DNA of 5,851 nt, taken from the NCBI GenBank assembly GCA_002423325.1, contig DIVQ01000040.1, positions 1,096-6,946 of the forward strand, in the 5' to 3' direction. Every line of letters starts with the position of its first letter. Positions within the stretch are counted from its first letter, which is position 1. This document shows, piece by piece, positions 1 to 5,044 of the stretch. The notes below the pieces were generated by a model, which made no database searches, was not told where the DNA came from, and saw nothing but the letters and a program-made list of their open reading frames with translations. Source of the DNA: Anaerolineales bacterium UBA6128 (lineage in GTDB: Bacteria; Chloroflexota; Anaerolineae; UBA1429). A program made the position numbers and the translations under genes.

Positions 1-1
1 G

Positions 2-667
2 TTCGTCAAGCGCTTCCGGCGCATCTTTATGATCCTGCTGGTGATCGCCGTGATCGTCGCCGCCGTCTACTGGGCCGTGATCATCTCCAGCACAGTGGTG
101 CAGAGCCGGCTCAAGGCGCAGGGGCCGATCGAGTATCGCGTTGAGACCTGGGCCGTGGCGGGGCGGATGCTGCGCGGTAACCTGATCTTTGGCGTCGGTT
201 ATGAGAACTTTGGCGCGATGTTCAAACGCTACGGTTACTGGGACACCAACGCGCCGGTGGTGCCCTATCCCCACAACACCTACCTGTGGGTGCTGCTGAT
301 GGGTGGCATGGCGGCGCTGCTGCCGTTCCTCGGGTTTCTCTTGGCGGCGGCCTGGTCGGCGCTGCGTACGGCCACACTCAAGCCTCCCGAGACCGTCGCG
401 CTGTTTCCGGTCGCGCCCACGCTGGCCTCGTCGGGCGCCGAGATGTCGGGCGTGTTCCTCGCGTCCATGGCGGCGGTCTTTGGCCCTGCGCTGGTCGGCG
501 ACGTTTTCTACTGCTATTACATGATGATGATCGTCTTTTCGATCATGGGTGCGCTGATGGCCGTCATCACCCGCAAGTTGCCCGACGCGTCACCGTTGCC
601 TGCCTGGGGGCCCCTGCAGGATCTGCCTGAGATCGATCCGGCGCTGGGGCGGGACAGCGCGCGATGA
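2..667 (+). CDS. O-antigen ligase / polymerase family membrane protein, C-terminal part (5' truncated by window)
   Basis: The reading frame is open from the first bases, so the gene begins upstream; the ATG at 29 is internal, since nine more in-frame codons precede it and no ribosome site is visible. The visible 221 residues hold a hydrophobic segment near residues 9-27, then a periplasmic-type loop with an Arg/Trp patch (YRVETW), a GVGYENF motif and PHNTYL, followed by three more hydrophobic stretches (about 96-120, 150-168 and 172-188) and a polar tail. A loop Arg followed by Gly-x-Gly-x-x-x-Phe and His-Asn is the usual signature of the Wzy_C/O-antigen ligase family, in which the loop Arg and His are important for joining or polymerising undecaprenyl-linked glycans outside the membrane. 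Ligase and polymerase cannot be told apart from this end alone. Its stop overlaps the next gene by 4 bp (ATGA), which places it in the same operon as the glycosyltransferases. Confidence 0.82.
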   Translation, partial: FVKRFRRIFMILLVIAVIVAAVYWAVIISSTVVQSRLKAQGPIEYRVETWAVAGRMLRGNLIFGVGYENFGAMFKRYGYWDTNAPVVPYPHNTYLWVLLMGGMAALLPFLGFLLAAAWSALRTATLKPPETVALFPVAPTLASSGAEMSGVFLASMAAVFGPALVGDVFYCYYMMMIVFSIMGALMAVITRKLPDASPLPAWGPLQDLPEIDPALGRDSAR

Positions 668-1839
668 AGGTGGCGGTGCTCGGGCAGTATCCACTGGACC
701 TCGCGCGGCTGGGCGGGGGCGTGGAGGCGGCGATCGCTTATGCGCACGCTGAGCTGGCCGCCCTGCCCGACCTCGAACTGCACTACTACGCCTGCCACCC
801 GTCGATCGCCGAACCGCGCCGTGATGCCGGCCCCGGGGGCGCCGTCACCTGGCTGCCGCGCGGGCGCTTGGGCCGCGTGACGTGGCATCTCGCTGAGGTG
901 CGCGCACTGGTGCGCGAGGTGCGCGCGCTGGCACCGGACCTGGTGCACGCGCATGGCACGGGCCTGTACGCGGGGGCGGCCCTGGCCAGCGGCCTGCCGG
1001 CGGTGATCACGGCCCACGGCATCGTGGCCGAGGAGGCGCGGCTGCTGACGGAGCGCAGCGCACGGCTGCGGGCGGCGCTTGACGCGGCCTACGAGCGTTG
1101 GGTGGTGCGCCGTGCCCGGCACCTGATCGTGATCTCGCCGTACGTCGAGCGCGTCTTTGGCGGGCAGTTTCGCGGGCGTGCGTGGCTGGTCGAGAATCCC
1201 TGCGACGCACGTTTCTTCGCGGTGACGCGCGCGCCGCGCCCGGGCGTCATCCTGTTCGCAGGCTCGGTGATTCAGCGCAAGGGGGTGTTGCCGCTCATCC
1301 GCGCCTTTCAGCGCGTGCACCAGCAGATGCCCGCTGCCGAGCTGCGCATCGCCGGCGCGCTCACCGTAGAGCCCGAGTACGCGCGCGCCTGCCAGGAGGC
1401 GGCCCGAACACTCCTTCCGCCACGCGGCGACGCGGTGCGTTTTCTGGGGCCGCTCAGCCGCGATGCGTTGGCCGCCGAGTACGCGGGTTGCGCGCTGGTG
1501 GTGTTGCCCTCCTTCCAGGAGACGGCGCCTGTCGCGATCGAGGAGGCCATGGCGGCCGGCGCGCCCGTGGTCGCGACGCGCGTGGGCGGGATTCCCTGGA
1601 TGATCGAAGACGGCGTCACCGGTCGCACCCTGCCTGCGCCGCTGACGGCGGCCGGCGATCCCGAGGGTCTGGCGGCCCTGTTGTTGCGCACATTGCACGA
1701 TCCTCACGCCGAAGCGTTGGGCCGGCGCGCCCGGCAGGCGGCGAGCGAGCGTTTTTGCGCCTCGGTTGTGGCGCGGCGCACCTGGGAGGTCTATCGGCAG
1801 GTGCTGGGGCACGGCCCCGCGGAGCCGACATGCGCGTAG
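664..1839 (+). CDS. Glycosyltransferase family 4 (GT A)
   Basis: This 391-residue protein has the length and GT-B layout of family-4 glycosyltransferases, which transfer a sugar from a nucleotide-sugar donor in the cytoplasm with retention of configuration. The N-terminal acceptor domain starts at MKVAVLGQYP with the glycine loop GGG at 17-19. It continues through PDLVHAHG (91-98), ITAHGI (115-120) and VISPYV (156-161). The C-terminal donor domain has ILFAGSVIQRKG (196-207), with K206 at the phosphate-binding Lys position and Ser where many members have Arg (GR). It then has FLGPLS, and an EX7E motif at E286/E294 inside QETAPVAIEEAM, followed by AGAPVVATRVGG. The ATG start overlaps the stop of the ligase gene by 4 bp, so translation is probably coupled; only a weak purine-rich stretch (about 646-653) precedes it. 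It is homologous along its length to the next gene. Donor and acceptor sugars are not predictable. Confidence 0.9.
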   Translation: MKVAVLGQYPLDLARLGGGVEAAIAYAHAELAALPDLELHYYACHPSIAEPRRDAGPGGAVTWLPRGRLGRVTWHLAEVRALVREVRALAPDLVHAHGTGLYAGAALASGLPAVITAHGIVAEEARLLTERSARLRAALDAAYERWVVRRARHLIVISPYVERVFGGQFRGRAWLVENPCDARFFAVTRAPRPGVILFAGSVIQRKGVLPLIRAFQRVHQQMPAAELRIAGALTVEPEYARACQEAARTLLPPRGDAVRFLGPLSRDALAAEYAGCALVVLPSFQETAPVAIEEAMAAGAPVVATRVGGIPWMIEDGVTGRTLPAPLTAAGDPEGLAALLLRTLHDPHAEALGRRARQAASERFCASVVARRTWEVYRQVLGHGPAEPTCA

Positions 1840-3077
1840 CCATCGTCACGCTGTATCCCAGCGACCCGCAGCGCATCGCGGGCGGCATCCGCATGGTGTC
1901 TTACAATCTGGTGCAGGCCTTGCGCCGCTATCCCGACCTCGACCTGCATGTGGTGCACTGCCACTCGGACATCAGCGAGGATGCGCACATTGTAGAGACG
2001 TTGGAAGGGGCAAGGGAGGCTCTGCCGGATAGGGTCCTGGTTGCCCCTTCCAACGTCTCTACAGCTGTCGGCTCCGGCTGCGTGACCCTGCACTACCTGG
2101 CCATGCCCAAGCAGCGCCTGGTGCCCAATCTGATGACCAGCGTGTGGCGTGTGCGGCGTCTGCTGCGCGACCTGGCGCCCGACGTGGTGCATGCGCACGT
2201 GGGGCAGTACGCCTGGGCGGCGGTCTCGGCCGGCCTGCCCACGGTGTACACCATCCACGGGGTGCTGGCGCGCGAGCGCGAGGTCTACCGCGACACGCTG
2301 TTCGATCGCTGGCGCTATGGCCTGCTGGCGCACTATGAGGCGCGCGCCCTGCCGCGCGTCGATCGTCTGGTGGCCATCAGCCCCTATGTGCGCGAGGCCT
2401 ACAGCCAGGCGCGCGCGCGCTGGCAGCGATGCGCTCCGACGGAGCGCCGCGCTCTCTGGGAGCGCATCGACAACCCGGTGCCGCAGGCCTTCTTTGATGT
2501 GACACGCCGGCCCGAAGCGGGGCGGCTGCTGTATGCGGGCTCGATCACCGAGATCAAGGACCTGCTGACGCTGCTGCACGCCGTGGAACGAGTGAGCGCG
2601 ACCGACGCGCAGGTGCATCTGCGCATCGCCGGGCGCTCGACCAGCCCGGCGTACGAGCGCTTGGTGCGCGACTTGGCGTCGCACCAGGCGCTGCGCGAGC
2701 GGGTGGCTTTTCTGGGGTTGCTGGATCGCGAGCAACTGCTGGAGGAGTATGCCCGCTGCGCGGCGCTGGTGCTCTCCTCGGTGCAGGAGAACGCGCCGAT
2801 GGCGGTCATCGAGGCGATGGCGGCGGGCGCGCCGGTGGTGGCCACGCGCGTGGGCGGCGTGCCCGATCTGGTGGCGGAGGGCGAGACCGGCTACCTCGTA
2901 CCCCCGGGCGATGACGCGGCTCTGGCCGAGGCGTTGCGGCGGGTGCTGCGCGATCCGGCCACGGCGACGCAGATGGGTGCGCGGGGGCGCCAAGTGGCGC
3001 TCGGACGCTTCCACAGCGACCAGGTGGCACAGGCGTACTATGAACTGTACGTAAGGGTGCAGAGAGATCACGAATGA
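1830..3077 (+). CDS. Glycosyltransferase family 4 (GT B), paralogue of GT A carrying an internal palindromic repeat
   Basis: The product is 415 residues from the ATG at 1830, chosen because MRVAIVTLYP aligns with the start of GT A and GGAG lies 5 nt upstream; the frame stays open far upstream but that stretch lies inside GT A. Family-4 features in order are the glycine loop AGG (17-19), APDVVHAH (116-123), YTIHGV (140-145), VAISPYV (181-187), LLYAGSITEIKD (233-244, with K243 at the phosphate-binding position), EX7E at E320/E328, and AGAPVVATRVGG (332-343). The role is transfer of one sugar during surface-glycan assembly. Two oddities stand out. Residues 55-78 are encoded by a perfect inverted repeat and have no counterpart in GT A, and a second extra stretch of about 11 residues lies near 200-213. 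The final residues and stop codon fall inside a second, different repeat. All main motifs are intact, so it is probably functional; the insert lies between the N-terminal domain start and the HAH motif, plausibly a surface loop. Confidence 0.88.
   Translation: MRVAIVTLYPSDPQRIAGGIRMVSYNLVQALRRYPDLDLHVVHCHSDISEDAHIVETLEGAREALPDRVLVAPSNVSTAVGSGCVTLHYLAMPKQRLVPNLMTSVWRVRRLLRDLAPDVVHAHVGQYAWAAVSAGLPTVYTIHGVLAREREVYRDTLFDRWRYGLLAHYEARALPRVDRLVAISPYVREAYSQARARWQRCAPTERRALWERIDNPVPQAFFDVTRRPEAGRLLYAGSITEIKDLLTLLHAVERVSATDAQVHLRIAGRSTSPAYERLVRDLASHQALRERVAFLGLLDREQLLEEYARCAALVLSSVQENAPMAVIEAMAAGAPVVATRVGGVPDLVAEGETGYLVPPGDDAALAEALRRVLRDPATATQMGARGRQVALGRFHSDQVAQAYYELYVRVQRDHE
1991..2063. repeat. 73-bp palindromic element (23-bp perfect inverted repeat, 27-nt loop) inserted in a coding region
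   Basis: The left arm is 1991-2013 (beginning TGTAGAGACGTTGG) and the right arm 2041-2063 (ending CCAACGTCTCTACA). The arms are exact reverse complements over 23 bp, and a T-G pair at 1990/2064 would extend the RNA stem by one wobble. The loop is 2014-2040. No convincing target-site duplication is visible. The element has no coding capacity for a transposase, so if mobile it would be a non-autonomous, MITE- or REP-like repeat. Of the three forward frames, two contain TAG stops and the third, used by the host gene, is open. I remember similar palindromes beginning GTAGAGACG as dispersed repeats in cyanobacteria and Chloroflexota; this was not checked. Confidence 0.85.
2427..2469. repeat. Short nested inverted repeats (GCGCTCC / GGAGCGC) within GT B
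   Basis: CGATGCGCTCC at 2427-2437 is the exact reverse complement of GGAGCGCATCG at 2459-2469, giving an 11-bp stem with a 21-nt loop. Alternatively GCGCTCC (2431-2437) can pair with GGAGCGC (2441-2447) around a 3-nt loop. The segment encodes about residues 200-213, where GT B is roughly 11 residues longer than GT A. In DNA this rich in GC with many Arg and Glu-Arg codons, such pairing can occur by chance, so a biological role is doubtful. Confidence 0.35.
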
Positions 3078-3187
3078 CACAAATAAAGAACGAAACACAC
3101 GAATAAAACGATAAGAATGTGACCACGCGCGTTTTCTACCTTCCAGCTCCCTTCGTGTCATTCGTCCGATTTGTGCCATTCGTGATA
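3067..3187. repeat. Long imperfect inverted repeat made of 9-bp TTCGTG-type units
   Basis: ATCACGAATGACACAAAT at 3067-3084 pairs with ATTTGTGCCATTCGTGAT at 3169-3186, with 17 of 18 positions complementary. The right side is a run of four 9-bp units at 3152-3160, 3161-3169, 3170-3178 and 3179-3187 (TTCGTGTCA, TTCGTCCGA, TTTGTGCCA, TTCGTGATA). The left side carries the complementary form (ATCACGAA, TGACACAAA, then an 11-bp variant, then ACACACGAA, to about 3103). The middle, about 3104-3151, is not repeated and its first part is AT-rich. The left arm overlaps the end of GT B and contains its stop codon at 3075-3077. I remember CACGAA/TTCGTG repeat blocks from intergenic regions of several environmental bacteria; not verified here. 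There is no transposase. Confidence 0.75.
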
Positions 3188-3215
3188 GCGTCTGCCGACT
3201 GGCGGAGACTGAGCA
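3078..3215. other. Intergenic spacer between GT B and GT C
   Basis: This 138-bp gap is the only real break in an otherwise overlapping gene row. Most of it is the inverted repeat ending at 3187. Its first 45 bases or so are much richer in A and T than the rest of the window. The remaining 28 bases lead into the GT C start and carry the ribosome site. I looked for -35/-10 pairs and found only poorly spaced candidates, and no stem followed by a T run. A promoter or terminator is therefore possible but not shown. Confidence 0.7.
3204..3207 (+). promoter_or_regulatory. Ribosome binding site of GT C
   Basis: GGAG sits 8 nt before the ATG at 3216 and supports that start. The gene has no upstream neighbour to couple with, so it needs its own site. 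The flanking GTCTGCC (3190-3196) can pair imperfectly with GGCGGAGAC (3201-3209), which could partly mask the site; this is weak. Confidence 0.6.
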
Positions 3216-4319
3216 ATGCGCATCTGTGTGTTCTCTGAGCGACAGGTGAGTGCGGCCGACGAAGGCATCCGCAACTATGCCCTGGCGTTGGCGCGCGCCC
3301 TGGAGTCCTTGCCGAGGGCGCCGCAGGACGTGCGGATGTTCACCATGTTCGGTGAGACGCAGCCGGGCGGAGGCCGCGCGCCGCGCGCCGGCGTCACCAA
3401 CCTGCCGGGCAATCCGTTGCTGCTGAGCCTGCCGCTGCGCCGCGCCTTGCGCGCTTTTGCGCCCGAGCTGGTGCTGTACGTGCCCACCGCCTGCGCCACG
3501 CCCTTCAGTTTCCTGCGCGCGCGCGTGCTCAAGCGCTACGCGCGCGGTGCGCCGGTGGTGCTGGTGGCGCTGCAGCCGCGCCGCTACGGTCGCGTGGCGC
3601 GAGCGATCATGCGGCGCCTGTGCCCCGACCTGCTGCTGGTGCAATCGGAGGCCACCCGCGCGACACTGGCGCCGCTGGCCTGCGCCATGCGGCTGATCCG
3701 CCCGGGCGTCGACCTGGAGCGCTTTCGCCCGCTGCCGGACGAGCAGCGCACCGTCCTGCGGATGCGCGAGGGCCTGTCGCCCGACGCGTACGTGCTGTTG
3801 CACGTGGGGCACCTGAACCGCGCGCGCGGGCTGCAGGCGCTGCTGGCGCTGCAGGGCGTAGCCGGCCAGCAGCTCATGGTGGTGGGCAGCAGCACCACGC
3901 CGCAGGACGAGGGCCTGGTGGCCGAACTGCGCTCCGCCGGCGTGCGGGTCATCGACCGCTTTGTGGCCGACATCGCCGAGTTCTACCAGTTGGCCGACGG
4001 CTATGTCTTTGCGGTGCAGAGCGAGCGCGCCTCTATCGATGTGCCACTTTCGGTGCTGGAGGCGCTGGCCTGCGACCTGCCGGTCGTCACCACGCGCCTG
4101 GAGGGCCTGACGCGCCTGTTCGCGCCCGCGCCCGGTCTGATCTATGTGGACAGCCCGCAGGAACTGCCGGCTGCGGTGGCCGCCTGCCGCAGCCTGCCGA
4201 CGCCGGTGGGTACGCGCGCGCTGGTGGCAGAGTACGCCTGGCCGCGGGTCGTCGAGCACCTGTTGGCGGTCATCGCCGAAGAGCTGCCGGCCTGGCGGGC
4301 GTGGGAGGCGGCGCCATGA
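3216..4319 (+). CDS. Divergent GT4-type glycosyltransferase (GT C)
   Basis: This 367-residue protein has a GT-B-type layout. A Rossmann-like N-terminal half starts MRICVFSERQ with DEGIRNYA (15-22), and includes LVLYVPTA (85-92) and LLLVQSEATRATL (139-151). A linker IRPGVDLERFRP (161-172) is typical of family 4. The C-terminal donor half carries VLLHVGHLNRARGLQAL (193-209), where Arg 204 stands at the usual Lys position, MVVGSS, and VPLSVLEALACDLPVVTTRLEG (276-297). The EX7E motif is incomplete: the second Glu is E282, but the first position is Ile 274, with Asp 275 next to it. It should transfer a sugar in surface-glycan assembly, but altered donor binding or reduced activity is possible. It is clearly less similar to GT A and GT B than those are to each other. 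Its stop overlaps the methyltransferase start by 4 bp, so those two are coupled. Family assignment is firm; substrate is unknown. Confidence 0.82.
   Translation: MRICVFSERQVSAADEGIRNYALALARALESLPRAPQDVRMFTMFGETQPGGGRAPRAGVTNLPGNPLLLSLPLRRALRAFAPELVLYVPTACATPFSFLRARVLKRYARGAPVVLVALQPRRYGRVARAIMRRLCPDLLLVQSEATRATLAPLACAMRLIRPGVDLERFRPLPDEQRTVLRMREGLSPDAYVLLHVGHLNRARGLQALLALQGVAGQQLMVVGSSTTPQDEGLVAELRSAGVRVIDRFVADIAEFYQLADGYVFAVQSERASIDVPLSVLEALACDLPVVTTRLEGLTRLFAPAPGLIYVDSPQELPAAVAACRSLPTPVGTRALVAEYAWPRVVEHLLAVIAEELPAWRAWEAAP
4303..4308 (+). promoter_or_regulatory. Ribosome binding site of the methyltransferase
   Basis: GGGAGG lies 7 nt upstream of the ATG at 4316, inside the end of GT C. It fixes this start although the same frame is open far upstream through the GT C gene. 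Confidence 0.7.
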
Positions 4320-5044
4320 TCGATCGGGCCACCCGCGATGCACTGGAGCGCCGCCACTACCCCGAGCTGCCGGCAGTCGTTTTTAACGCTGTGCGGGCCG
4401 CGCTGGAGCAACGCCTGCCCCGCGGGGCGCGCGTGCTGGATAGCGGCTCGGGCCCCGGCAGCTGGGTGCTGCAGGAGCAGCGCGCGCTGGACGCCGGGCG
4501 CATCGCGCTGTTGGTCGGGCAGGACGTCTATCGGCCCGACAGCACCGCGCTGGATGGCTTTGTGCTGGCGCGCAGCGAGGCGCTGCCCTTTGCCACGGGC
4601 AGCTTTGACCTGGTGCTGGCCTACAACGTGATCGAGCACCTGCCCGACCCGGCGCGTGCCTTTTGCGAGATCGCGCGCGTGCTGGCGCCCGGCGGCGTGT
4701 TCGCATTCAAGACGCCCGCTGCCCAGGCGCCCTTGTTCCTGCTGGCGCGGCTGCTGCCTACGCGCTGGCACAAGCGGCTCAAGTGCGGCATCGGCGTGGC
4801 CGAAGAGGACGTCTTCCCCACGCGGTATCGCGCCAACAGCGTCGGTGCGCTGGAGCATGCGCTATCGGCCGCCGGTCTGCGCCGCGACTGGCTGTACACC
4901 GTCGACCAGACCTACGCCTACTGCTCGCAGCGCCGCTGGAGCTATGTCCTGGGCCTGCGTTACAGCCGCTTCACGCGCCACCGCGCGCTGAGCTGGCTGC
5001 GCAATCAGATCGTGGGTTTCTACCGCAAGGATGAGGTGTCGTGA
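4316..5044 (+). CDS. Class I SAM-dependent methyltransferase
   Basis: The product is 242 residues, a common size for stand-alone class I methyltransferases of the Methyltransf_11 type. Motif I is ARVLDSGSGPGSW (38-50), the SAM-binding glycine loop. Asp 70 in VGQDVY sits at the end of the second strand, where the acidic residue binding the SAM ribose is expected. SEALPFATGSFDLVLAYNVIEHLPDP (87-112) is the classic post-II region, and RVLAPGGVFAFKTP (121-134) follows. The C-terminal part after 140 (WHKRLKCG, DVFPTRYRANS, YCSQRRWSY) is basic and aromatic and may cap the acceptor site. In this locus the acceptor is plausibly a sugar hydroxyl or a chain terminus, but a lipid or small-molecule acceptor is not excluded. 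The start overlaps the GT C stop by 4 bp, and the stop shares one base with the next start (TGATG), so it sits in the middle of a coupled three-gene block. Confidence 0.9.
   Translation: MIDRATRDALERRHYPELPAVVFNAVRAALEQRLPRGARVLDSGSGPGSWVLQEQRALDAGRIALLVGQDVYRPDSTALDGFVLARSEALPFATGSFDLVLAYNVIEHLPDPARAFCEIARVLAPGGVFAFKTPAAQAPLFLLARLLPTRWHKRLKCGIGVAEEDVFPTRYRANSVGALEHALSAAGLRRDWLYTVDQTYAYCSQRRWSYVLGLRYSRFTRHRALSWLRNQIVGFYRKDEVS
5033..5036 (+). promoter_or_regulatory. Ribosome binding site of the nucleotidyltransferase-fold gene
   Basis: GAGG, with AAGG a few bases further upstream (5027-5030), lies 7 nt before the ATG at 5044. A GTG at 5041 is in frame directly before it, but the ATG has the better spacing and the TGATG overlap. 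Confidence 0.6.

Noticed and set aside
517..1812. Antisense open frame of about 430 codons opposite GT A
   Set aside because: Same cause: Arg/Gln/His-rich translation without motifs, opposite a clear GT4 gene.
1098..1829. Upstream in-frame extension of GT B beginning at 1098
   Set aside because: The translation is Arg/Gly/Ala-rich nonsense inside GT A; the family-like N-terminus and a ribosome site both support the ATG at 1830.
3074..3115. Possible promoter (ATGACA at 3074-3079 with AATAAA or GATAAG downstream)
   Set aside because: Spacings of 22 and 30 bp are outside the usual range, and the first hexamer belongs to the repeat arm.
3067..3187. The 9-bp units as a CRISPR array, plasmid iteron or replication origin
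   Set aside because: Units are contiguous, short and degenerate with no spacers, no cas or replication genes are nearby, and the inverted-arm arrangement fits a dispersed repeat better.
3067..3187. The inverted repeat as a Rho-independent terminator
   Set aside because: The arms are separated by about 84 nt, the stem is not GC-rich and no T run follows the right arm.
3620..4315. Upstream in-frame extension of the methyltransferase beginning at 3620
   Set aside because: It lies wholly inside GT C in another frame and has no domain features; GGGAGG supports the start at 4316.
1791..4343. Very long antisense open frame (about 850 codons) spanning GT B, the spacer and GT C
   Set aside because: It mirrors the codon bias of two well-supported + strand genes in GC-rich DNA, has low-complexity His/Arg/Gln-rich content, no recognisable domain, and runs across the intergenic repeat. 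It is a shadow frame.
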